The position numbers and the translations under genes were made by a program. Shown in pieces: positions 16,960 to 24,266 of a stretch of 64,000 nucleotides of DNA; position 1 is the first letter of the stretch; each line of letters starts with the position of its first letter. The stretch spans positions 1,426,001 through 1,490,000 of the forward strand of contig NC_018010.1 in assembly GCF_000265405.1 (NCBI RefSeq), read 5' to 3'. The DNA is from Belliella baltica DSM 15883 (GTDB taxonomy: Bacteria > Bacteroidota > Bacteroidia > Cytophagales > Cyclobacteriaceae). Under the pieces are notes generated by a model. It made no database searches, had not been told where the DNA came from, and saw nothing but the letters and a program-made list of their open reading frames with translations.

Positions 16960-18402
16960 TTATTTCTTTCTGATCAAAAATAATCCAAGATACATCAATA
17001 GGCCATTTAAGATAAGTGCTTCAAAGCCGAATTTATAGCCCCAAAGTATTTTTTCTGAATTTTGACTGATTAGGAAAGTAATAATTGGGGCTACAATTGC
17101 CAAATAGGGAACAAGTTTGTCTTTTACCTGAAATTTGGTAAACAAGCCAAATGCGTATAATCCAAGTAGCGGACCGTAAGTATAACCCGCAATTACAAAA
17201 ACTGCATTTATTACGCTTTGATCATTTATCCATCGAAACATCAAGATTACAAAAAACATCACAGCAGTAAATACGAGGTGAACCTTCTTTCTCAGCTTTA
17301 CTTGCTCATTCTTAGGGTATTTTTTCTCAATTTCTAAAAAATCATAACAATACGAAGTTGTTAATGCGGTTAGCGTGGAGTCGGCGCTAGAGTAAGCTGC
17401 TGCCGTGATACCTAAGACAAAAACGATTCCAGCAAAAGCAGTAAATTCTGTAGTCGCTAAAAGAGGATATAAATCATCAGACCTTGTAGGAATGGCTATA
17501 CCATGTGTTTCAGCATAGAGGTAAAGCAGAACACCTAGGGAAAGAAAAAGTAAATTCACGAAAACTAGGATGATGGTAAACCAGAACATGTTTTTCTGTG
17601 CGTCTCCGATGTTTTTACAGGTTAGATTTTTTTGCATCATATCTTGGTCTAAGCCAGTCATGACAATAGTGATAAAAGCTCCAGAAATAAATTGCTTGAA
17701 AAAATTTTGTCCCGATTGCCAATTCCAGTTAAAAATTTCTGATCTAGAATCTGATGCTACCGTGTTTATGTATTCGGAAATGGTGAGAATTCCTAAATCT
17801 CGCCCAATAAGATAAATACTCACAAGAACTGCTGCAAGCATGAAAAATGTTTGAAGAGTATCAGTCCAAACGACAGTTTTGATTCCTCCACGATGGGTGT
17901 AGAGCCAAATCAAAGACACTGTAATCAAAACAGATACCCAAAATGGGATTCCCCATTGATCAAAAAGTATCAATTGTAAGACTCCTGCCACTAAAAACAC
18001 CCTGATAGAAGAACCTAATGTTCTAGATAGAATAAAGAAAAAAGCCCCAGTTTTGTAAGACCAAAATCCAAATCTATTCTCTAAATACGCATAAATTGAC
18101 ACTAAATTCAATCTATAGTAAAGAGGTAATAAAACTTTGGCAATCACAAAATACCCTAATGTATATCCCATTACCACTTGGAAATAATTGAAATTACTGT
18201 TACCAACCTCGCCAGGTACAGAGATGAATGTAACACCAGACAAGGATGCTCCAATCATTCCAAAAGCAACCAAAAACCAAGGAGATTGTCTATCTCCTGT
18301 GAAAAAAGTATCTTTAGAAATGTTTCTTGAGGTAAACCAAGATATCAGAAACAACAGTGCAAAGTATGAGGTTATTACTACAAGAACTAAATTTGAATCC
18401 AT
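16960..18402 (-). CDS. Sodium:solute symporter (SSS family)
   Basis: The chosen start gives 480 aa (MDSNLVLVVITSY). Longer starts at 18423 or 18471 would add hydrophilic residues and run into clpS. About 13 hydrophobic segments are visible. Family motifs include FGMIGASLSGVTFISVPG in the second transmembrane region, YRLNLVSIYAYLENRFG and AAAYSSADSTLTALTTS, the Ser/Thr-rich Na+-site segment. It is an inner-membrane Na+-coupled importer. The substrate (sugar, amino acid, sialate or other) cannot be read from the sequence. Confidence 0.9.
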   Translation of the reverse strand: MDSNLVLVVITSYFALLFLISWFTSRNISKDTFFTGDRQSPWFLVAFGMIGASLSGVTFISVPGEVGNSNFNYFQVVMGYTLGYFVIAKVLLPLYYRLNLVSIYAYLENRFGFWSYKTGAFFFILSRTLGSSIRVFLVAGVLQLILFDQWGIPFWVSVLITVSLIWLYTHRGGIKTVVWTDTLQTFFMLAAVLVSIYLIGRDLGILTISEYINTVASDSRSEIFNWNWQSGQNFFKQFISGAFITIVMTGLDQDMMQKNLTCKNIGDAQKNMFWFTIILVFVNLLFLSLGVLLYLYAETHGIAIPTRSDDLYPLLATTEFTAFAGIVFVLGITAAAYSSADSTLTALTTSYCYDFLEIEKKYPKNEQVKLRKKVHLVFTAVMFFVILMFRWINDQSVINAVFVIAGYTYGPLLGLYAFGLFTKFQVKDKLVPYLAIVAPIITFLISQNSEKILWGYKFGFEALILNGLLMYLGLFLIRKK

Positions 18403-18455
18403 AGAGAATTTATGATAAGGCATGCTAAATTGTCTATAATAATTAAATTTGCAAA

Positions 18456-18749
18456 ATGAATCAACAAACACAAGCGCATCCGGAGTTAGACGAAGTAGAA
18501 GTTTTACTAGAGGATTTGGTAGATATTGAGGAGAGTGACCTTGTTGTTTTCAATGACGATGTCAACACTTTCGAGCACGTTACCAAAATTCTTATCAAAG
18601 TATGTAATCATACTACAGAGCAAGCAGAGCAGTGCACTTTTATTATCCATTACAAAGGAAAGTGCGCTGTCAAAAAGGGGAGTATTGAGAAATTGAAGCC
18701 TATGTGTCAGGCAATCTTAGATGCAGGTATTCAAGCTGCCATTCTTTAA
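18456..18749 (+). CDS. clpS: ATP-dependent Clp protease adaptor ClpS
   Basis: The 97-aa adaptor brings N-degron substrates to ClpA/ClpC-ClpP. The signature LVVFNDDVNTFEHVTKIL contains the NDD-N-F loop that contacts the substrate's N-terminal residue. The segment AEQCTFIIHYKGKCAVKKGS matches the second conserved block (the A-x-x-G region). The acidic N-terminus (residues 8-28) is the flexible extension that enters the ClpA pore. It is followed 12 bp later by recR. Confidence 0.93.
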   Translation: MNQQTQAHPELDEVEVLLEDLVDIEESDLVVFNDDVNTFEHVTKILIKVCNHTTEQAEQCTFIIHYKGKCAVKKGSIEKLKPMCQAILDAGIQAAIL

Positions 18750-18761
18750 TTTTGATAGCCA

Positions 18762-19382
18762 GTGAATTTCCCTTCAAAATTGATAGAAGATGCTGTAAAT
18801 GAAATCAGCCGCCTCCCTGGAATAGGCAAAAAAACAGCATTAAGGCTCGCTTTACACCTTCTCAAGCAGAACGAATCTGTAACAACATCACTTTCTCAAT
18901 CGATCACAAAATTGAGAACTGAGATCAAATATTGTCAAATCTGCCATAATATTTCTGATGCAGATACATGCAGTATTTGTATGAGCCAGAGAAGAAATCG
19001 TAAAATTATCTGTGTAGTTGAAGAAATACCTGATGTATTGGCTATTGAAAACACCTCACAATATGATGGTCTCTATCATGTGCTAGGTGGAGTAATCTCC
19101 CCGATACAAGGCGTTGGTCCTGACGAATTAAAAATTGACTCTTTGTTCAGTCGAATAACTATTTCAGATCAAGATAATCATGTTGAAGAAGTAATATTAG
19201 CACTTCCTGCTACGATGGAAGGTGATACAACTTCTTTTTATATTACTCGAAAGCTCAAAGAGTATGGCGTAAAAGTAAGTACAATTGCGCGAGGAATTCC
19301 TGTAGGAGGAGAGTTAGAATATACTGACGAAGTTACCTTGGGTCGAAGTATTTTGACAAGAGTGAATTATTCTGCTGATTGA
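18762..19382 (+). CDS. recR: Recombination protein RecR
   Basis: The 206-aa protein acts with RecO/RecF to load RecA on gapped DNA. An N-terminal helix-hairpin-helix is visible (ISRLPGIGKKTALRLALHLL). It is followed by the zinc finger CQICHNISDADTCSIC and a Toprim domain with ICVVEEIPDVLAIE. The C-terminal Walker-B-like IARGIPVGGELEYTDEVTLG completes the family pattern. GTG at 18762 is taken as start because it precedes the conserved N-terminus (SKLIEDAVNEI) without an in-frame ATG. The gene ends just before the promoter of the tRNA array. Confidence 0.95.
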   Translation: MNFPSKLIEDAVNEISRLPGIGKKTALRLALHLLKQNESVTTSLSQSITKLRTEIKYCQICHNISDADTCSICMSQRRNRKIICVVEEIPDVLAIENTSQYDGLYHVLGGVISPIQGVGPDELKIDSLFSRITISDQDNHVEEVILALPATMEGDTTSFYITRKLKEYGVKVSTIARGIPVGGELEYTDEVTLGRSILTRVNYSAD

Positions 19383-19390
19383 TAATTTCC

Positions 19391-19421
19391 TTTGCTCAAT
19401 TGAAAAGCGTTTCTATATTTG
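19391..19421 (+). promoter_or_regulatory. Strong-consensus promoter of the tRNA-Ala array
   Basis: TTTG (19391-19394), 19 bp, then TATATTTG (19414-19421) is an exact match to the Bacteroidota housekeeping promoter. The predicted start lies about 19427-19430, just before the tRNA-like units. The whole array would therefore be transcribed upstream of the functional tRNA. Confidence 0.8.
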
Positions 19422-19441
19422 CAGTCCAATAGGGGGGTACC

Positions 19442-20211
19442 TTCCCGAAATTCTTCGGGACTAGATCGTCCCGACTGTTGTCGGGAAGACCACTGAGTTA
19501 CTCAGGGCAAAAATATAAGGGGGATTAGCTCAGTTGGCTAGAGCGTCCCGACTGCTGTCGGGAAGACCACCGAGTTACTCGGGAGAAAAATATAAGGGGG
19601 ATTAGCACAGTTGTCTAGATCGTCCCGACTGCTGTCGGGAAGACCACCGAGTTACTCGGGAGAAAAATATAAGGGGGATTAGCACAGTTGTCTAGATCGT
19701 CCCGACTGCTGTCGGGAAGACCACCGAGTTACTCGGGAGAAAAATATAAGGGGGATTAGCACAGTTGTCTAGATCGTCCCGACTGCTGTCGGGAAGACCA
19801 CCGAGTTACTCGGGAGAAAAATATAAGGGGGATTAGCACAGTTGTCTAGATCGTCCCGACTGCTGTCGGGAAGACCACCGAGTTACTCGGGAGAAAAATA
19901 TAAGGGGGATTAGCACAGTTGTCTAGATCGTCCCGACTGCTGTCGGGAAGACCACCGAGTTACTCGGGAGAAAAATATAAGGGGGATTAGCACAGTTGTC
20001 TAGATCGTCCCGACTGCTGTCGGGAAGACCACCGAGTTACTCGGGAGAAAAATATAAGGGGGATTAGCACAGTTGTCTAGATCGTCCCGACTGCTGTCGG
20101 GAAGACCACCGAGTTACTCGGGAGAAAAATATAAGGGGGATTAGCACAGTTGTCTAGATCGTCCCGACTGCTGTCGGGAAGACCACCGAGTTACTCGGGA
20201 GAAAAATATAA
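19442..20211 (+). repeat. Tandem array of ten 77-bp tRNA-Ala-derived units
   Basis: Units begin at 19442, 19519, 19596, 19673, 19750, 19827, 19904, 19981, 20058 and 20135, exactly 77 bp apart. The intact tRNA starts in the same phase at 20212. Unit 2 (19519) keeps the tRNA 5' part, including the D arm. Units 3-10 (19596-20211) appear identical to each other and carry D-arm changes (GCAC, TTGTC, GATC). All replace the anticodon arm with TCCCGAC-loop-GTCGGGA and the T arm with CCGAG-TTA-CTCGG, and end in GAGAAAAATATAA instead of ATTCTCCACCA. Unit 1 is diverged: its D arm is replaced by a TTCCCGAA/TTCGGGA hairpin, and its second stem reads CTGAG/CTCAG, a paired change relative to CCGAG/CTCGG. 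Function unknown. Confidence 0.92.
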
Positions 20212-20288
20212 GGGGGATTAGCTCAGTTGGCTAGAGCGCTACACTGGCAGTGTAGAGGCCACCGGTTCGAATCCGGTATTCTCCACCA
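20212..20288 (+). tRNA. tRNA-Ala (anticodon GGC)
   Basis: A complete cloverleaf is present. The acceptor GGGGGAT pairs with ATTCTCC, the D arm is GCTC/GAGC, and the anticodon stem is CTACA/TGTAG with loop CTGGCAG (anticodon GGC at 20246-20248). The T arm is ACCGG-TTCGAAT-CCGGT, followed by A and an encoded CCA. It is the last and only intact member of the 77-bp array and is followed by its own terminator. Confidence 0.96.
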
Positions 20289-20316
20289 AGGCTTGCAATT
20301 TTGTGAGCCTTTTTTC
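20288..20316 (+). terminator. Terminator of tRNA-Ala
   Basis: AAGGCTTGCAA pairs with TTGTGAGCCTT (two G-U pairs), followed by a T6 run. A near copy, with GGCTTGCA and TGCAAGCC, recurs after the decayed tRNA at 21930-21950. Confidence 0.8.
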
Positions 20317-20321
20317 TTGGA

Positions 20322-20381
20322 ACACAGTTGTGAAGAGCGTCCCGACACCTGTCGGGAAGGCCACCGGTTCGAATCGGGGGT
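20322..20381 (+). pseudogene. Decayed tRNA-Ala copy interrupted by IS3
   Basis: The piece has a D-arm remnant (ACACAGTTG...AGAGCG), then the TCCCGAC-ACCT-GTCGGGA hairpin in place of the anticodon arm. A good T arm follows (GCCACCGGTTCGAATCGGGG). It then breaks into the insertion sequence, and its 3' end (GGTATTCTCCAC) reappears at 21914 on the far side. Confidence 0.8.
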
Positions 20382-20441
20382 CGTGTACTGAAATAGGTTG
20401 ACACAATTTTACTAGAAATTGTAAACCTATAATCGGACAAA

Positions 20442-20834
20442 ATGCGAAAGACAGAAAAATTCTCTGAGGAGGCAAAGAGAAAAATTGTTATGGAAGTACT
20501 ATCAGGTACTTTGACTAAAGAACAAGCAAGGCATGTTTATGGAATTAAAAGTAAATCCGCTATCTTGGAATGGATGAGGATTTTTGCTGGTTTAGAAAGG
20601 AGAGTTCCTAAGGACCCTCTTCCGATATTAAGAAACATGTCAGAAAAACAGGATTCCAACAACGAGTTAAAAGCTCGTATTAAGCAACTTGAAGAAGAGT
20701 TGAAGCTTAGCCAGTTAAAGGGCAGGGCATATCAGATCATGGTCGATATTGCCAAAGAAGAATATGGGCTGGATCTTGAAAAAAAGTCTGGTGCCAAGCA
20801 GTTCAAAGACTCAAAGAAGAAGAGCCAAGGATAA
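20442..20834 (+). CDS. IS3-family transposase OrfA
   Basis: The 130-aa product has the helix-turn-helix of IS3 OrfA: FSEEAKRKIVMEVLSGTLTK, then a second helix with KSKSAILEWMRIF. A coiled-coil/leucine-zipper segment (SNNELKARIKQLEEELKLSQ) follows, which mediates multimerisation in characterised elements. The slippery sequence A-AAA-AAG lies near its end, so the main product of transposition is probably the OrfAB fusion. Confidence 0.93.
   Translation: MRKTEKFSEEAKRKIVMEVLSGTLTKEQARHVYGIKSKSAILEWMRIFAGLERRVPKDPLPILRNMSEKQDSNNELKARIKQLEEELKLSQLKGRAYQIMVDIAKEEYGLDLEKKSGAKQFKDSKKKSQG
20780..20786 (+). promoter_or_regulatory. Programmed -1 frameshift site (A AAA AAG)
   Basis: The heptamer sits in the OrfA frame as GAA-AAA-AAG. 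A one-base slip enters a frame that is open from here into OrfB and reads QRLKEEEPRISLAQLCGLFG, a natural junction for IS3 transposases. Confidence 0.8.
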
Positions 20835-21850
20835 GCTTGGCTCAACTTTGTGGATTGTTTGGCAAGAGCAGACAAGGTTACTATAAAGGTATCAATAATG
20901 TTTGTAAAGAGGCATTTGAGGAAGATTTGGTGCTAAGTTTTGTTCTCAAGATCAGGAAGAAGGCTAAAACATCCAGGTGGGGGTTGAGAAAAATGTATTC
21001 TTTGATAAAGAAAGATTTAACCCTACATAAAATCAAGATAGGCAGAGATAAACTGTTTGATCTGCTTCGTATGAACGGATTATTAGTTACTAAGAGAAAA
21101 AGGAGGTTTTTCACTACCCAGAGCCATCATTGGCTAAGGAAGTACCATAATCTTGTTGAAAATATGGTTGTCTCAAGACCCAACCAGTTATGGGTCTCCG
21201 ATATTACCTATGTCGAGCTTAACAGGGAAGTCATGTATCTGTATCTTATTACAGATGCTTATTCCCAGAAAATAGTGGGCTGGAATCTTTCTTTTGACCT
21301 GAAGGCTGAATCGGCGCTTGATGCCCTAAAAATGGCTTTTCAATCTCAGAAATACATTGAACCATACTCCCTGATTCATCACTCAGACCGTGGGGTACAG
21401 TACTGCAGTTATGATTACACGGACCTTTTAAAAAAGAAAAAAGTCTGGATCAGTATGACGAAGCCTGCCTCCCCACATGAAAATGCCATAGCAGAAAGAG
21501 TAAACGGTATTCTTAAAGAAGAGTGGTTGGATGATATTGCTAGAGAACAAGGTGTCAATGCACAAAAATATATAAGTCAGATCATCAAAATCTATAATGA
21601 TATGAGACCGCACGAAGGACTGGGGAGTAATCTTACGCCAAACCAAGTACATGACGAAGGTTTTCTAAGGCATGATACCGAACGCGTTATTGGGAATAAG
21701 TACAGCTGGAAAAAGAAGACCGAACCTGTTAAGATCCGGTCTGAAAATAGCAACACTATCGGACCAAACGACTATTCCTTGGCAAGTTGCTCCTCAGCAG
21801 AGCTTGCCTCCGCTTCATCGTGGTATTGTAAGTTATCCCAAACTTCTTAG
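20786..21850 (+). CDS. IS3-family transposase OrfB (rve/DDE integrase domain)
   Basis: This is the catalytic half of the transposase, in the -1 frame relative to orfA and expressed as a fusion by frameshifting. An HTH_21 region (RKKAKTSRWGLRKMYSLIKK) precedes the rve domain. The DDE residues are in NQLWVSDITYVEL (first Asp), HHSDRGVQYCS (second Asp) and SPHENAIAERVNGILKEEW (Glu). The frame is undamaged, so the element may still be active. A TTG at 20837 could give an isolated OrfB but has no strong initiation context. Confidence 0.92.
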   Translation, partial: VWCQAVQRLKEEEPRISLAQLCGLFGKSRQGYYKGINNVCKEAFEEDLVLSFVLKIRKKAKTSRWGLRKMYSLIKKDLTLHKIKIGRDKLFDLLRMNGLLVTKRKRRFFTTQSHHWLRKYHNLVENMVVSRPNQLWVSDITYVELNREVMYLYLITDAYSQKIVGWNLSFDLKAESALDALKMAFQSQKYIEPYSLIHHSDRGVQYCSYDYTDLLKKKKVWISMTKPASPHENAIAERVNGILKEEWLDDIAREQGVNAQKYISQIIKIYNDMRPHEGLGSNLTPNQVHDEGFLRHDTERVIGNKYSWKKKTEPVKIRSENSNTIGPNDYSLASCSSAELASASSWYCKLSQTS

Positions 21851-21910
21851 AAATTGAAATACTAACTATATTTGAACAATAAAAGTGTCAACCATTTTCA
21901 GGACGAGACA

Positions 21911-22034
21911 GGGGGTATTCTCCACAATGGCTTGCAATTCTGCAAGCCTATTTTCTTGATAGATAGTAGATTTTAGAGCGTCCCGACACCTGTCGGGAAG
22001 AAAACCTGATCGTCTTGAAATTCGGTACTCTCAA
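21911..22034 (+). pseudogene. tRNA-Ala 3' remnant plus a further decayed copy
   Basis: GGTATTCTCCACAATGGC is the 3' end of the tRNA copy split by IS3, followed by a terminator-like GGCTTGCA/TGCAAGCC hairpin. Next comes another decayed unit with AGAGCG, the TCCCGAC-ACCT-GTCGGGA hairpin, and a weak T-arm/acceptor remnant ending in CGGTACTCTCAATAA. The IS1182-family element begins directly after it. The gap 21851-22228 holds nothing else but IS ends. Confidence 0.7.
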
Positions 22035-22102
22035 TAAAGAGGCTGTCTTAAAAGTAAATTTGAATAAATTTAAATTTTAAAAACAGCCTAATTTAGCAAT
22101 AG

Positions 22103-22137
22103 AGGCCGATTTTCAACAAATCGGCTTCTTATTTTTT
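22103..22137 (+). terminator. Terminator inside the IS1182 left end
   Basis: GCCGATTT and AAATCGGC pair around a short loop, with a T-rich tail to the right. In the plus direction it would stop transcription arriving from outside from making antisense RNA to the transposase. Confidence 0.6.
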
Positions 22138-22228
22138 GAACTCTAGTCAAAAAGCATGGTTTATTACTCTATCTGATTTGGTGATGTTTCTCTTATATTT
22201 TTGATTTAAATCTTCCCGAAAATGATAA

Positions 22229-23776
22229 TTATGCTGCTTTTGCTGCCTTTCTGGAAAGGTTGTGGGCGATTGCATGAAGACCTGTTTCAATTTCCACCTT
22301 TTCCAGTCCCCTGAGCACATACCTCTTCATCCCCTTGTTTTGCTTAAGGTGTCCGAATACAGGTTCGACGTCTGTGGCCCGCTGCTTTCTTTTTTGGATT
22401 CCCTCGGGAGAGGTCAGCTTTTGTTTTGCTTCTGATTTATACCGTTCCAATGCCCTGTTGACTTCAATGGTTTTGTTTCCCTTTCCCGGCCTGCAGGAAG
22501 CAGCCAAAGGACATCCCACACATTTTGATGCTGTATATCTTGCGTATTCTTGTTTGTATCCTGTCGCTGTTGTCCTGGTTCTGGTACCGTTCCTTTCCAT
22601 TGGCTGTCCCATCGGGCAGATACACCTGTCCTTTTGGCTGTCGTAATACAGGTTTTCAAGTAGTCTGTATTCCCTGTTTTTCTTGTTTTCTTCTCTGAGT
22701 TCCTTATGGAAGTAATTATACTTTACATACGCTGATGTACCGTTCTGCTCGAGGGCAGCATAGTTTTCCTCGCTTCCGTACCCCGCATCGGCAGTCAGCG
22801 TTTCGGGATAAGCTCCGTACATCTGCCGGTAGGCATCGATATGCGGGATAAGTGTGGTGGTATCGTTGGGTTTTTGGTGCAGGGTATAGTTGACCACAAA
22901 GTGTCCGTGGGTACTGAGCTGGAGGTTATAGCCGGGTTTAAGCTGCCCGTTTTTCATGTGATCTTCCTTCATCCGCATGAAAGTGGCATCTTCATCGGTT
23001 TTTGAATAGCTGTTGCGTTCCAGTAAGGTCTTCTCCTTCTGTTCATATTCGGCAAGCTTTCCTGGCCAGTTTTTCTCTGCATACCTGAGCTTCTGTCTCA
23101 CTTTGGGATCAACTTCTTTGCCCTGTAGTGCCGTGTTGATCTTCTCAACGGTTTCAAGTACTTTTTGGGGACTGGGATTCTCAAACTTCTCTTCGGGCTG
23201 TCCGAGTTCTTCCTTTGCCGTATCGGCAGCGTAATCCCAGAGCTCCTGAAGCTGCTTTGCAATCCTCTCCCTGCTCTTCTTGACAGCCTTTCCCCAGACA
23301 AAGGTGTACCTGTTGGCGTTGGCCTCTATTTTAGTCCCGTCTGTATAAACGTCTTTTATGTCCAGAAGCCCTTCGTCGTAAAGCATGAGCACTACCTGTG
23401 AAAAAATCTCCCGGATCACTTCACGGAGCTTTTCCCCCCGGAAACGATTGATGGTATTATGGTCGGGTCGCTGCATGCCCGAGAGCCACATGAAACCGAT
23501 ATTTTCACGGACAGCTTTCTCAAGCTTACGGGAGGAATAGCAGTTTTCCAGATAACCGTATATTAGTACCTTCAACAGCATACGGGGATGGTAACTGCTC
23601 GCTCCCATATTGCTGTACTGCGAAAAGATCGGCTGGATGTTTATCTTGTCTACGACCGTGCTGACTACACGGACGGGATGCTCTGATGGAAGAAGGTCAC
23701 CCAAATTGTGGGGAAGGAGCATCAACTGGTTGTGATCATAGTCTTTAAAGACTATATTTGAGTCTTGTTTTTGCAC
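22229..23776 (-). CDS. IS1182-family transposase
   Basis: The 515-aa DDE transposase has the family's N-terminal domain (HPVRVVSTVVDKI, SSYHPRMLLKVLIYGYLE). The first catalytic Asp lies in VYTDGTKIEANANRYTF, the second in [13 protein letters not shown] and the Glu in DVEPVFGHLKQNKG. A four-cysteine segment (CICPMGQPM ... CVGCPLAASC) precedes the last motif. The frame is intact. It differs clearly from the two copies downstream (43954-45624), so it belongs to a separate lineage of the same family. Confidence 0.95.
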   Translation of the reverse strand: MQKQDSNIVFKDYDHNQLMLLPHNLGDLLPSEHPVRVVSTVVDKINIQPIFSQYSNMGASSYHPRMLLKVLIYGYLENCYSSRKLEKAVRENIGFMWLSGMQRPDHNTINRFRGEKLREVIREIFSQVVLMLYDEGLLDIKDVYTDGTKIEANANRYTFVWGKAVKKSRERIAKQLQELWDYAADTAKEELGQPEEKFENPSPQKVLETVEKINTALQGKEVDPKVRQKLRYAEKNWPGKLAEYEQKEKTLLERNSYSKTDEDATFMRMKEDHMKNGQLKPGYNLQLSTHGHFVVNYTLHQKPNDTTTLIPHIDAYRQMYGAYPETLTADAGYGSEENYAALEQNGTSAYVKYNYFHKELREENKKNREYRLLENLYYDSQKDRCICPMGQPMERNGTRTRTTATGYKQEYARYTASKCVGCPLAASCRPGKGNKTIEVNRALERYKSEAKQKLTSPEGIQKRKQRATDVEPVFGHLKQNKGMKRYVLRGLEKVEIETGLHAIAHNLSRKAAKAA

Positions 23777-23891
23777 ACCTCAAAATAACAATTTTGAGTT
23801 AAACAAGAAAAAGGCTACCCGAGAAATTTGGTAACCTTTCATTTTTTTTAAAAAGAGACTTATGAGACAGCCTCTTTGTTTATTTTCCTTG

Positions 23892-24155
23892 ATGTATTTT
23901 ACCTACATTCTATTCTCGACTAAGACGAACAAGTACTATGTTGGTTCTACTGATGATTTAGAATCGAGGCTAAGGCATCATAATGCAGGGTCAACTCCAT
24001 CTACTAAATCAGGTTCGCCGTTTTGGGAAATTGTATATGCAGAACAATTTGAAGACAAGACTTTATCACTTAAACGAGAAATTGAAATAAAGAGGAAAAA
24101 GTCAAGAAAGTATATTGAATGGCTTGTTCAAAACCAATCAGGTTTCGGTGATTAA
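23892..24155 (+). CDS. Solo GIY-YIG nuclease-domain protein
   Basis: The ATG at 23892 gives 87 aa that are all GIY-YIG domain: MYFTYILFSTKTNKYYVGST (the GIY/YIG strands read TYI and YYVG), then DLESRLRHHNAGS with the catalytic Arg, and EIVYAEQFEDKTLSLKREIE with the metal-binding Glu. Small proteins of this kind (YhbQ/UvrC N-terminal-like) are numerous in Bacteroidota and often sit beside tRNA or rRNA genes. The IS1182 end abuts its 5' side, so the native promoter may be lost. Substrate unknown. Confidence 0.88.
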   Translation: MYFTYILFSTKTNKYYVGSTDDLESRLRHHNAGSTPSTKSGSPFWEIVYAEQFEDKTLSLKREIEIKRKKSRKYIEWLVQNQSGFGD

Positions 24156-24266
24156 AAATGAACATGCAACAACTTTATTCATTGAATAAAAGTCCATTAT
24201 AAGTTCTCAAATCTTATGGAACAGTACTCAGTCCTCCAATTTTTTTTCAAGCTCAAATTATTTGCC

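Larger units (their letters stand above)
20382..21910 (+). mobile_element. IS3-family insertion sequence
   Basis: Imperfect terminal repeats are visible: CTGAAATAGGTTGACAC at the left (20388-20404) and its near complement GTGTCAACCATTTTCAG (21885-21901) at the right. GGGGGT occurs directly outside both ends (20376-20381 and 21911-21916), a possible target duplication inside the decayed tRNA's T arm. The exact ends are uncertain by a few bases because the G run is ambiguous. It carries orfA and orfB joined by a -1 frameshift site. Confidence 0.88.
22036..23877 (-). mobile_element. IS1182-family insertion sequence
   Basis: Perfect 13-bp terminal inverted repeats, AAAGAGGCTGTCT (22036-22048) and AGACAGCCTCTTT (23865-23877), enclose one transposase gene on the minus strand. 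Its base composition is clearly more G+C rich than the chromosome around it, which suggests a foreign source. No target duplication is obvious. The same GAGGCTGTC end type is found on the two elements at 41138 and 43868. Confidence 0.9.

Noticed and set aside
19442..20211. CRISPR array
   Set aside because: The units are directly abutting, with no unique spacers, and no cas gene is nearby. Each unit is a tRNA derivative.
20231..20475. Two minus-strand frames over the tRNA-Ala gene (peptides with RIRTGG or FEPVAS)
   Set aside because: They are antisense translations of the tRNA and its decayed copy, a well-known source of false protein calls.
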